Positions 40,387 through 47,360 of a stretch of 47,360 bases of DNA are shown one piece after another (within the stretch, counting starts at the first letter, position 1; every line of letters starts with the position of its first letter). The stretch spans positions 1 to 47,360 of the forward strand of contig SVTA01000003.1 in the NCBI GenBank assembly GCA_015064005.1, given 5' to 3'. Source of the DNA: Oscillospiraceae bacterium. Lineage in GTDB: Bacteria; Bacillota; Clostridia; Oscillospirales; CAG-272. Below the pieces are notes generated by a model that worked only from the letters and a program-made list of their open reading frames with translations, did not search any database and was not told the origin of the DNA. The position numbers and the translations under genes are program-made.

Positions 40387-42252
40387 TCAGTGCAGACCGA
40401 GATAGATCAGCAGCACGGAAACGTCTGCTGGGCTCACGCCGCTGATGCGGGAGGCCTGCCCCACGGTCTGAGGGCGCATGGCGCTCAGCTTTTGCGCCGC
40501 TTCCAGGCGAAGGCCGGTGATTTTTTTGTAATCGATGGCGTCCGGCAGCATCCTTGACTCCAATTTCTCGTGACGCGAAACCTCTGCAATCTGGCGGTTT
40601 ATATACCCCTCATACTTGATTTGAACTTCAACAGATAGTTGCTCGGCGCGTGAGAGCGAGGGGCGCTCGGGATCCAAGGGACGCAACATCTCATAATCAA
40701 GACCGGGACGCCGCAGAAGATCTGCCAGCGAGGCGCCGGTCTGCAGGAGGGGCATTTCTTTTTCCCGTAGCAGGGGATTGACGGCGGCGGGGGAGAGGTG
40801 TGTGGTGGAGAGCCGTTGTATCTCCGCGGAGATCCGTGCTTGCTTTTCGAGAAAGCGGCCGTAACGGGCGTCGTCCACAAGACCTACCCGATGTCCGTGA
40901 GGGGTCAGACGCTGGTCTGCGTTGTCTTGGCGCAGCAAAAGGCGGTACTCGGAGCGGGAGGTCATCATACGGTAGGGCTCATTGGTGCCCTTGATGATCA
41001 GATCATCCACCAGCGTGCCGAGGTAGGAGCTTTGGCGGGAGAGAATGAGGGGCGGCTCGCCCTTGATCTTGAGCGCGGCGTTGATGCCTGCCAAAAGTCC
41101 CTGTGCGGCTGCCTCCTCATAGCCGGAGGTGCCGTTGAACTGCCCGGCACCGTAGAGGCCGGGAATATCCTTGAACTCCAACGTAGCCTTCAGCTGCGTT
41201 GGATCGCAGCAATCGTATTCAATGGCGTAGGCGTAGCGCATCATTTCCGCGTTGGCGAAGCCCGGTAACGTGTGAAGCATTTCCTCCTGCACGTCGGGCG
41301 GCAAGGAGGTGGAAAAGCCCTGCAGGTATAGCTCGTCCGTGTCGCGCCCCATGGGCTCCAGGAAAAGCTGGTGGCGCTCTTTATCCGCAAAACGAACGAT
41401 CTTGTCTTCAATAGAGGGGCAGTAGCGGGGGCCGGTGCCGTGAATGTGGCCGCCGTACATGGCAGAACGGGAAAGGTTTTCTCTGATGATACGGTGGGTT
41501 TCCGCGTTGGTGTATACAATGTGGCAGGGAAGCTGCTCGATACCCTCCAAATAATTTTCCGGAGTGGAATCGGCGTAGGGCAGGGCGTTTTCCTCGCCCG
41601 GCTGCTCCTCCAGCGGAGCGTGATCAACCGAGCGGCGGTTGATACGGGCGGGGGTGCCTGTTTTGAAGCGGCAAAGCGATACGCCGATGCTCGCAAGAGA
41701 AGCGGAAAGCCCGCGGGAGGGAAGAAAGCCGTCCGGGCCGCTTTCGTAATTGACGCTGCCGACAAAGATGCGGCTATCAAGATAGGTGCCCGCGGCGACA
41801 ATGATGGCCTCACAGCTCCAAAACTCACCAAGATGGGTGGTGAGCCCCGCGATTTTTCCTTCATCGTCCTTGGAAATCGCCACCACCTCTGATTGAATCA
41901 AGCGCAGGTGCGGTGTTCTTTCCAGCACGGATTTCATATAGCGATGATATTGCTTGCGGTCTGCCTGCACGCGCTTGGAATGCACAGCGGCGCCCTTGCC
42001 GAGATTGAGCGTGCGGGATTGGAGGGTAGCGGCGTCCGCTGCCCGTCCCATTTCGCCGCCGAGGGCGTCGATCTCGTATACCAGATGGCCCTTGGCGGTG
42101 CCGCCGATGGAGGGGTTGCAGGGCATATTGGCGATGGCCTCGAGAGATAGGGTGAACAGCACGGTGTCCACACCCATCCGGGCGGCGGCAAGGGCCGCCT
42201 CTATCCCGGCGTGACCGGCGCCGATAACGGCAACCTTGGTGGAATGTTTCAT
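40387..42252 (-). CDS. mnmG: tRNA uridine-5-carboxymethylaminomethyl modification enzyme MnmG
   Basis: A 621-residue FAD enzyme that, with MnmE, modifies the wobble uridine of several tRNAs. The N-terminal dinucleotide-binding motif is VIGAGHAGIEAALAAARMG, and NPSIGGTAKGHLVYEIDALG follows. GDGINDA-like motifs are absent, as expected; PGLYGAGQFNGTSGYEEAA near residue 365 and TSRSEYRLLLRQDNAD near 430 are MnmG signatures. AAGGAG sits 5 nt before ATG. MnmE, its usual partner and often a neighbour, is not in the window. It is followed by rsmG in the same transcript. Confidence 0.97.
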   Translation of the reverse strand: MKHSTKVAVIGAGHAGIEAALAAARMGVDTVLFTLSLEAIANMPCNPSIGGTAKGHLVYEIDALGGEMGRAADAATLQSRTLNLGKGAAVHSKRVQADRKQYHRYMKSVLERTPHLRLIQSEVVAISKDDEGKIAGLTTHLGEFWSCEAIIVAAGTYLDSRIFVGSVNYESGPDGFLPSRGLSASLASIGVSLCRFKTGTPARINRRSVDHAPLEEQPGEENALPYADSTPENYLEGIEQLPCHIVYTNAETHRIIRENLSRSAMYGGHIHGTGPRYCPSIEDKIVRFADKERHQLFLEPMGRDTDELYLQGFSTSLPPDVQEEMLHTLPGFANAEMMRYAYAIEYDCCDPTQLKATLEFKDIPGLYGAGQFNGTSGYEEAAAQGLLAGINAALKIKGEPPLILSRQSSYLGTLVDDLIIKGTNEPYRMMTSRSEYRLLLRQDNADQRLTPHGHRVGLVDDARYGRFLEKQARISAEIQRLSTTHLSPAAVNPLLREKEMPLLQTGASLADLLRRPGLDYEMLRPLDPERPSLSRAEQLSVEVQIKYEGYINRQIAEVSRHEKLESRMLPDAIDYKKITGLRLEAAQKLSAMRPQTVGQASRISGVSPADVSVLLIYLGLH

Positions 42253-42317
42253 GATGGCTCCTTGTTAAAAAAACGCAATATGTGCCAAAACGGTAGCTTG
42301 TTTTTGTGATTTGAGTA

Positions 42318-42878
42318 TCAGCGGGTGACCTGCTGCACGACGGTGGCGCTGGCGTTGTAATATTTGAAAATGTGCAGGGCCTTTTGGGTTGCCTCCAGAT
42401 ACAGAATGGCGCGGCGCTTGTCCTTATTCCGTTCAGCATCCAGCTCGAAGAGAATGAAGTAAATATCCGGCGCCCGAAGGGAGGAAATGGCGGAAAATTC
42501 CCGTTCCGGCTTATAGTGCTGTGCCCGATCCGCCTCCATGCTGTTATCCAGCGGCGCGATGCGCACGGCATCCCGCAGCGGGAGCTCCAGCACGCGCTTG
42601 CGGGAGCGGCCGCCGTAGATCTTCGTGAAGGTCAGCACGCCGGAGGTGATAGAATATTCATATTCAACGCTGACGTAGCGCCAGGTGATAAAGATCAGGA
42701 TCCAAAGTGTGATGGGGATTAGCGCCAGCAGCGGCACCACGATGCGGGCCTGCAGGCCGACAAGGAGAAGCGTCAGCACGTACAGCACGTAAAGCGCGAT
42801 CAGTCCGATGCGACCGAGTAGCCATTTGCCCTCGGACTTCTGCTTGACCACAAATTCATAGGTGGAGAATTCGTTCAT
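42318..42878 (-). CDS. Small membrane protein of unknown function upstream of mnmG
   Basis: A 186-residue protein with two adjacent membrane helices (about residues 25-44 and 46-66) and a cytoplasmic C-terminal part of beta-strand character (YEYSITSGVLTFTKIYGGRSRKRVLELPLRD), reminiscent of PH-like domains in Clostridia DUF families. GAGG lies before ATG with an extended -10 promoter upstream. It ends 65 bp before mnmG and may be co-transcribed. No function is assigned. Confidence 0.75.
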   Translation of the reverse strand: MNEFSTYEFVVKQKSEGKWLLGRIGLIALYVLYVLTLLLVGLQARIVVPLLALIPITLWILIFITWRYVSVEYEYSITSGVLTFTKIYGGRSRKRVLELPLRDAVRIAPLDNSMEADRAQHYKPEREFSAISSLRAPDIYFILFELDAERNKDKRRAILYLEATQKALHIFKYYNASATVVQQVTR

Positions 42879-42907
42879 ATGGAACCTCGCTTCGTGAATT
42901 TTTCTAT

Positions 42908-42936
42908 ATTATAGCATAAAAACGGGGGAATTGCAA
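42908..42936 (-). promoter_or_regulatory. Promoter of the small membrane protein gene (and perhaps mnmG-rsmG)
   Basis: On the - strand, TTGCAA (42931-42936) and extended TGCTATAAT (hexamer 42908-42913), 17 bp apart. No separate promoter was recognised in the 65 bp before mnmG. Confidence 0.75.
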
Positions 42937-42975
42937 TCAGTAACGAAAATAATCAAAATTTAGCCCTGCGGCCTC

Positions 42976-43004
42976 TTGCTATTTTTGCGCGTTTCTGTTA
43001 TAAT
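42976..43004 (+). promoter_or_regulatory. Promoter of the UPF0237-UPF0210 operon
   Basis: TTGCTA (42976-42981) and extended TGTTATAAT (hexamer 42999-43004), 17 bp apart, diverging from the promoter at 42908-42936. Confidence 0.75.
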
Positions 43005-43049
43005 ATTGACATCACGAAAAAGTCGCGAGAAGCGCGAAAGGAGTCGTTT

Positions 43050-43319
43050 ATGAAAGCTGTTATTACCGTTACGGGCAAGGATGCCGTGGGCATCATTGCC
43101 GGCGTGAGCGCACTTTGTGCCGAGCACGGCGCCAATATTATCGAGATCACCCAGAGCGTGCTTTCCGAGTATTTTGCCATGATCATGCTGGCGGAGATCG
43201 ACAAGCTGGATCTGCCCTTTGCGGAGTTTGCTGACAAGCTTTCGGAAATGGGACGCGCTCGCGGTCTGGATGCCCGCGCCATGCACGAGGATATTTTCAA
43301 CACCATGCACCGGGTGTAA
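43050..43319 (+). CDS. ACT domain protein, UPF0237 family
   Basis: An 89-residue single ACT domain protein. The start MKAVITVTGKDAVGIIAGVSAL and ITQSVLSEYFAMIM pattern is that of UPF0237. ACT domains usually bind amino acids or similar small ligands to control a partner. The partner is probably the next gene, which starts 12 nt downstream; the same pair is conserved in many Firmicutes. AAAGGAG lies 7 nt before ATG. Ligand unknown. Confidence 0.92.
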   Translation: MKAVITVTGKDAVGIIAGVSALCAEHGANIIEITQSVLSEYFAMIMLAEIDKLDLPFAEFADKLSEMGRARGLDARAMHEDIFNTMHRV

Positions 43320-43331
43320 GAGGGTGAAGCC

Positions 43332-44690
43332 ATGCTGAACGTAGCCGATATTTTAGAAACCATCGGGATGATCCGGGAGGAAAATCTCGATATCCGTACC
43401 ATTACCATGGGCATTTCGCTGCTGGATTGTGTCAGCGACGATGCCGGTCGCCTTTGCGATAAGGTGTATGACAAGATCACCCGCAAGGCGGAGCATCTGG
43501 TGGAGACCGGCATTGCCATTGAGCGGGAATACGGTATTCCCATCGTGAATAAGCGCGTTTCCGTCACCCCTGTTTCCCTCATTGGCGGCGCCATTTCCCC
43601 GGAGGGGTATCTGAAGCTGGCCCACACGCTGCAGCGGGCGGCCTCCACGCTGGGCATCAACTTTATCGGCGGCTATTCCGCGCTGGTTCACAAGGGCATG
43701 ACCCCCGGCGAGCGGAATCTCATTTCCGTGATCCCCGAAGCGCTGGCCGAAACGCAGAACGTCTGCTCCTCCGTGAACGTAGCCACCACCAAGGCGGGCA
43801 TCAATATGGATGCCATCCGGCTGATGGGTAGCACCATCAAGCGGGCGGCGTATCTGACCAGAGATAACGATTCCATCGGCTGTGCCAAGCTGGTGGTGTT
43901 TGCCAACGTGCCGGAGGATAATCCCTTTATGGCGGGCGCCTTCCACGGTGTGGGCGAGCCTGATACCGTCATTAACGTAGGCGTTTCCGGCCCCGGCGTG
44001 GTATCTGCCGCCATCCGCAGAGCGGGTGACGTGGATCTTTCCGGTCTTGCGGACGTGATCAAAAAGACTGCCTTCAAGATCACCCGCGTCGGTCAGCTGG
44101 TGGCAAGCGAGGCGGCAAGACGCCTTGACGTGCCCTTCGGTATTATTGACCTTTCCCTTGCGCCCACGCCTGCCATTGGCGATTCCGTGGCGCGGATTCT
44201 GGAGGAGATGGGGCTGGAGTGCTGCGGCGCTCACGGCACCACTGCCGCGCTGGCCATGCTGAATGATGCCGTCAAAAAGGGCGGTGTGATGGCCTCCTCT
44301 CACGTGGGCGGCCTTTCCGGCGCGTTTATTCCCGTTTCCGAGGACGAGGGCATGATCGCCGCCGTGGAGCGTGGCGCGCTCTCCCTTGAAAAGCTGGAGG
44401 CAATGACCGCCGTTTGCTCCGTGGGACTTGATATGATCGCCATTCCCGGCGACGTTTCCGAGGAGATCATTTGCGGTATCATCGCGGACGAAATTTCCAT
44501 CGGTGTGGCCAACACCAAGACCACGGCAGTGCGCGTGATTCCCGCCTACGGTAAGAAGGAGGGGGATGCGGTCAGCTTCGGCGGTCTGCTGGGCACCGCT
44601 CCCGTAATGAGCGTGCGGCCTTATTCTCCCGCGAAATTCATTTCCCGCGGCGGCCGTGTTCCTGCACCCATTCATAGCCTGAAAAATTAA
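43332..44690 (+). CDS. PFL family protein, UPF0210 (DUF711)
   Basis: A 452-residue protein of the UPF0210 family, distantly related to pyruvate formate-lyase and anaerobic ribonucleotide reductase folds; the family's activity is not established. Characteristic segments include [14 protein letters not shown] at residue 20, [32 protein letters not shown] and [15 protein letters not shown]. It is predicted cytosolic. Start follows GAGGGTGAAGCC with a weak GGTG site, and it is probably co-regulated with the ACT protein 12 nt upstream. Confidence 0.92.
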   Translation: MLNVADILETIGMIREENLDIRTITMGISLLDCVSDDAGRLCDKVYDKITRKAEHLVETGIAIEREYGIPIVNKRVSVTPVSLIGGAISPEGYLKLAHTLQRAASTLGINFIGGYSALVHKGMTPGERNLISVIPEALAETQNVCSSVNVATTKAGINMDAIRLMGSTIKRAAYLTRDNDSIGCAKLVVFANVPEDNPFMAGAFHGVGEPDTVINVGVSGPGVVSAAIRRAGDVDLSGLADVIKKTAFKITRVGQLVASEAARRLDVPFGIIDLSLAPTPAIGDSVARILEEMGLECCGAHGTTAALAMLNDAVKKGGVMASSHVGGLSGAFIPVSEDEGMIAAVERGALSLEKLEAMTAVCSVGLDMIAIPGDVSEEIICGIIADEISIGVANTKTTAVRVIPAYGKKEGDAVSFGGLLGTAPVMSVRPYSPAKFISRGGRVPAPIHSLKN

Positions 44691-44720
44691 AAAACACCCC
44701 CAAACGGGGTTCGAAAACAG

Positions 44721-44761
44721 AAAAATGCCCCGCGTGAGATTTTCTCACGCGGGGCATTTTT
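44721..44761. terminator. Bidirectional terminator
   Basis: A perfect 19-bp stem AAAAATGCCCCGCGTGAGA (44721-44739) and its complement (44743-44761) with a TTT loop, between convergent stops at 44690 and 44765. Confidence 0.92.
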
Positions 44762-44764
44762 GCT

Positions 44765-45643
44765 TCAAGGCTCTACACCGAGGGAAAGGAGAAAATCTCT
44801 GCCCTTGGCGATGCCGACATAGGGGCTGCCGGCGCCCTCAAACTCGATGGAAACGTAGCCGTTGTAGCCGGCGCGATGCAAAATGGCAAGGCATTGCGCC
44901 ACGGGAATGTGTCCCTCGCCAATCGCGCAGCCCTCCAGCCGATTGCAGGCGCGGGTTTCAAAGCCGCCTGTGAAATGCTCTGCAAATGTGTGCTTGATAA
45001 AGTCCTTGGCGTGTACGTGGAAGGCGTAGGGCGCCACGCGGGAAACGGCGGTGACGCTATCCTCGTCTACGCAGGCGAAATTGCCGATGTCGACCAGCAA
45101 ACCGTAATGATCATGGCAAACGGTGTTAAAAAGCCGTTCTACGCGGTCGCTGTCCTGTGCGATGTAGCCGTGGTTTTCAGAGCAGGTTCGGATGCCCAGC
45201 GAGGCGGCGTAGTCGGCAACACGCCGGATATTTTCAGCGATGGTGGGCAGCATCAGATCAAAGCTGCGGCCGCAGCCCGTGCCGCCGGTGATCCGATAGC
45301 AAACGTCGTGTCGCATGAGGGGGGCGCCCATCAGCGCGGCCACGTCCAGCTGACCGCAAAGGCGGCTGACCTCTGCCTCGGCATCTGCGCCGGTGCAAAA
45401 GAGATTGGCACCGATGGTATAGGCGTTGATGGTCATGCCCAGTCGGTCGGCCTCCTCCCGCAGGCGGCGAGCCATGTCCTTTTGCGCCTCCAGCGTGGGT
45501 GTTTCGCCGAAAACAGGGGAAAGGTCGATGAATTCAATGGCAGAGAAGCCAAGCTCCTTTGCCTTGGCAACGGTGTCGAATTGCGTGATCTCGCCCGCGC
45601 GAATGGCGGATTGGAAGGAATAAGAGCTGACGGAAAGCTTCAT
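44765..45643 (-). CDS. Sugar phosphate isomerase/epimerase (xylose isomerase-like TIM barrel)
   Basis: A 292-residue AP-endonuclease-2/xylose-isomerase-like TIM-barrel protein, likely an isomerase or epimerase on a sugar or inositol derivative. Metal-ligand candidates are E in CSENHGYIA near residue 160, D in VDIGNFACVDED, H in FHVHAKDF near 217 and E in VSIEFEGAG near 272. I chose the ATG at 45643, with AAAGGAG seven nt upstream, not an earlier start at 45709. It has its own promoter. The actual substrate cannot be read from sequence. Confidence 0.85.
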   Translation of the reverse strand: MKLSVSSYSFQSAIRAGEITQFDTVAKAKELGFSAIEFIDLSPVFGETPTLEAQKDMARRLREEADRLGMTINAYTIGANLFCTGADAEAEVSRLCGQLDVAALMGAPLMRHDVCYRITGGTGCGRSFDLMLPTIAENIRRVADYAASLGIRTCSENHGYIAQDSDRVERLFNTVCHDHYGLLVDIGNFACVDEDSVTAVSRVAPYAFHVHAKDFIKHTFAEHFTGGFETRACNRLEGCAIGEGHIPVAQCLAILHRAGYNGYVSIEFEGAGSPYVGIAKGRDFLLSLGVEP

Positions 45644-45680
45644 GACAAATCTCCTTTGGCGGTGTGTCCTTTTTGCTTTC

Positions 45681-45709
45681 ATTGTATCGAAAGCGCGCGG
45701 GCAAGTCAA
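45681..45709 (-). promoter_or_regulatory. Promoter of the isomerase-like gene
   Basis: On the - strand, TTGACT (45704-45709) and TACAAT (45681-45686) are 17 bp apart. Confidence 0.75.
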
Positions 45710-45762
45710 GTGGGGATTTTGCTTTCTTTTGACACAATATTGCTATTTGGAGGCGGTGGCGA

Positions 45763-46074
45763 TTTTCCGCACTCGCAGGAATGCACCGTCGCCGCAGCGC
45801 TTGTCATAAAATCTTGCCATCGGGCGTGCGCTCTCCTTTGGGAAACGGATAGAAAAATGGGCGATGTGGGAAGAAATTGTCAGGAAAACGCCCAAAACGG
45901 GCGCTGCGTGGGAGAAATACGCCCTCAAACGCGGCATTTTTCCAAAAACGGAAAGCCCGTCCACTGTCAAAATGGCGACTGCGGAAAAGTGGCCAGGCTG
46001 TGGAAAACTCTGTGGAAATTGTGTAAAACTATGATTTGACGCGCCTTTGTGCGCCCACAGCCCCGTGTGGGAAA
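45763..46074 (+). other. Second cluster of DnaA-box-like sites in a gene-free stretch
   Basis: Between the isomerase-like gene and the transketolase genes lie 632 bp (45644-46275) without a convincing gene. Within it four same-direction 9-mers occur in 49 bp: TGCGGAAAA (45980-45988), TGTGGAAAA (45999-46007), TGTGGAAAT (46011-46019) and TGTGTAAAA (46020-46028). Weaker ones are TGTGGGAAA (46066-46074) and, on the other strand, TTTTCCGCA (45763-45771). TGTGTAAAA and TTTTCCGCA also occur in the dnaA-dnaN gap. A DnaA-titrating or origin-related element is possible. The remainder holds promoters on both sides and nothing else recognised. Confidence 0.6.
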
Positions 46075-46199
46075 CCTTGGGGAAACCGTTTTCTTGCAAA
46101 AAAGCGGGTGATGAAAAATCTGCTCAAAATTCCAAAGTGCGAAAGGAGGGGCTGAAATGTAATTTTGTTCCTTTTTTTCTCAAATACGTGCGGTGAGTC

Positions 46200-46228
46200 T
46201 TGACAGAAGCGCTTTTTCGTTATATAAT
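46200..46228 (+). promoter_or_regulatory. Promoter of the transketolase genes
   Basis: Consensus TTGACA (46200-46205) and consensus TATAAT (46223-46228) with a 17-bp spacer. A small hairpin (CGCCC-TACG-GGGCG, 46248-46261) lies in the leader before the AGGAGG ribosome site. Confidence 0.85.
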
Positions 46229-46275
46229 AAAAGGGTAGTATTTTTGCGCCCTACGGGGCGGTCAGGAGGACAAAC

Positions 46276-47100
46276 ATGGAACTGGCAAAAAAACAAAAGC
46301 TTGCCAAGCTTGCAAATCAGGTGCGTCTTGACATTGTTGAAGAGGTGCACGCCGCAAAGTCCGGTCACCCGGGCGGATCGCTTTCGATCGCAGACATTAT
46401 TACTTACCTCTACTATGAGGAGCTGAACGTGAATCCCGAGAATCCCGCGGATCCCGACAGAGACAGATTCGTGCTTTCCAAGGGTCACACCGCCCCCGCA
46501 CTTTACGCTGTGCTTGCAGAGAAGGGCTTCTTCCCTCGCGAGGAGCTTGTTTCCCTGCGTAAGATCAGCTCCTTCCTGCAGGGTCACCCGGATATGAAGC
46601 ATACCCCCGGCGTGGATATGACCACCGGCTCTCTCGGCCTTGGCATCTCCGCTGCCTGCGGCATGGCTCTCGCTGCCAAGATCGACGGCAAGAGCTACCG
46701 TACCTACGCCATCGTAGGCGACGGCGAGAGCGAGGAAGGGCAGGTTTGGGAGGCTTGCATGTTCGCTGCCCACTATAAGCTGGATAATTTCTGCATGATC
46801 CTCGACCTGAACGGCCTGCAGATCGACGGCCCCATCACCGAGGTCATGAATCCCACGCCTCACGATGAGAAGCTGGCCGCCTTCGGTTTCCACGTGATCG
46901 TTGCCGACGGTCACGATTTCGATGCTATTGAGGCCGCATTTGCCGAGGCAAAGACCGTGAAGGGTAAGCCCACTGCCATCATCTTCAACACCGTAAAGGG
47001 CAAGGGCGTTTCGTTTATGGAGAATCAGGTGGGCTGGCACGGCTCCGCGCCCAACGATGAGCAGTACGCACAGGCAGTAGCCGAGCTTTCCAAGAATTAA
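46276..47100 (+). CDS. Transketolase, N-terminal subunit
   Basis: A 274-residue protein holding the thiamine diphosphate-binding half of transketolase, which moves two-carbon units between sugar phosphates in the pentose phosphate pathway. Seen are HAAKSGHPGGSLSIADI near residue 27, LSKGHTAPALYAVLAEKG near 73 and the ThDP motif GDGESEEGQVWEA near 153, followed by LDNFCMILDLNGLQ. The pyrimidine-binding half is encoded by the next gene 14 nt downstream, the split form common in Clostridia. AGGAGG precedes ATG. Confidence 0.95.
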   Translation: MELAKKQKLAKLANQVRLDIVEEVHAAKSGHPGGSLSIADIITYLYYEELNVNPENPADPDRDRFVLSKGHTAPALYAVLAEKGFFPREELVSLRKISSFLQGHPDMKHTPGVDMTTGSLGLGISAACGMALAAKIDGKSYRTYAIVGDGESEEGQVWEACMFAAHYKLDNFCMILDLNGLQIDGPITEVMNPTPHDEKLAAFGFHVIVADGHDFDAIEAAFAEAKTVKGKPTAIIFNTVKGKGVSFMENQVGWHGSAPNDEQYAQAVAELSKN

Positions 47101-47114
47101 GGGGGATTTTGACA

Positions 47115-47360
47115 ATGGCTGAAAAGATTGCAACCAGAGAAGCTTACGGCAACGCACTTGCCGAGCTTGGAGAAAAATACGATTTTGTGGTGTTGGATGC
47201 CGACCTTGCGGCGGCTACCAAAACCGGCACGTTCAAGAAGAAATACCCCGCTCGCCATTTTGATTGCGGTATTGCCGAGGGCAATATGATGGCCGTAGCG
47301 GCAGGTCTTGCCGCCGCAGGCAAGATTCCCTTTGCCTCCACCTTCGCGATGTTTGCCGCA
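47115..47360 (+). CDS. Transketolase, C-terminal subunit (partial)
   Basis: The first 82 codons of the pyrimidine-binding half of transketolase; the gene runs off the window. Residues 1-82 include REAYGNALAELGEKYDFVV, LDADLAAATKTGTF and the catalytic-region GIAEGNMMAVAAGLAAAG, in which the glutamate activates the cofactor. GGGGGA lies 8 nt before ATG. It forms a two-subunit enzyme with the upstream protein. Confidence 0.93.
   Translation, partial: MAEKIATREAYGNALAELGEKYDFVVLDADLAAATKTGTFKKKYPARHFDCGIAEGNMMAVAAGLAAAGKIPFASTFAMFAA

Noticed and set aside
45743..46099. A 118-codon open frame on the - strand in the gap before transketolase
   Set aside because: No ribosome site, no family motif, and it runs through the cluster of DnaA-box-like sites; a gene is unlikely.
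45740..46190. A structural RNA such as SRP RNA, 6S RNA or RNase P RNA
   Set aside because: No conserved core, such as the SRP GGAA loop region, or long pairing consistent with these RNAs was found.

Overview
The window reads as a chromosomal segment of an anaerobic, carbohydrate-using Firmicute of class Clostridia, probably a gut commensal. This is inferred from gene content: the dnaA-dnaN-recF-remB-gyrB-gyrA cluster, a single-chain pyruvate:ferredoxin oxidoreductase, a split transketolase, a UPF0237/UPF0210 pair, AGGAG-type ribosome binding sites throughout, and sigma-A-like promoters with 16-17 bp spacers and often an extended TGn -10. No rRNA, tRNA, CRISPR array, phage gene or insertion sequence was seen. 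No database search was possible.

Layout. 1-2.4 kb: the end of a rhamnose operon (rhaB partial, rhaA, rhaD). 2.4-9.5 kb: plant-polysaccharide genes (GH39-like, GH28 polygalacturonase-like, an orphan PTS-type IIC permease, a cytosolic GH3 beta-glucosidase) with radC among them. 9.6-16.6 kb: leftward membrane proteins (two tandem MATE transporters, an AEC transporter, and a copper P-type ATPase with a CopZ-like domain fused to its C-terminus). 16.8-25.7 kb: rightward dnaA, a DnaA-box-rich intergenic region (probable oriC), dnaN, recF, remB, gyrB, gyrA. 25.8-32.8 kb: an unknown membrane-anchored protein, PFOR, and an uncharacterised glycoside-hydrolase-like protein. 32.9-42.9 kb: leftward genes for an acyl-CoA synthetase, a small membrane protein, serS, parB, parA, a Noc/ParB paralogue, rsmG, mnmG and a small membrane protein. 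43-44.7 kb: a UPF0237 (ACT)-UPF0210 operon. 44.7-45.6 kb: a sugar-phosphate isomerase-like gene. 45.64-46.28 kb: a 632-bp gene-free stretch with a second cluster of DnaA-box-like sites. 46.3-47.36 kb: the two transketolase subunits, the second cut by the window end.

How the genes work together. The replication genes and the segregation genes (parA, parB, Noc-like protein, four parS sites) form an origin-proximal domain. Two features stand out. First, the four near-identical parS palindromes between the Noc-like gene and parA are spaced 35, 36 and 35 bp centre to centre. Second, the mnmG-rsmG-noc-parA-parB-serS block lies on the same side of dnaA as gyrB/gyrA and points back towards it, whereas in Bacillus subtilis it lies on the other side and points away. 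The Noc-like protein has also lost the ENxQR CTP/Mg motif that its ParB neighbour keeps.

The metabolic genes fit breakdown of pectin and rhamnogalacturonan-type polymers: galacturonan, xyloside and glucoside hydrolases, rhamnose catabolism, then pentose-phosphate rearrangement by transketolase and pyruvate oxidation by PFOR.
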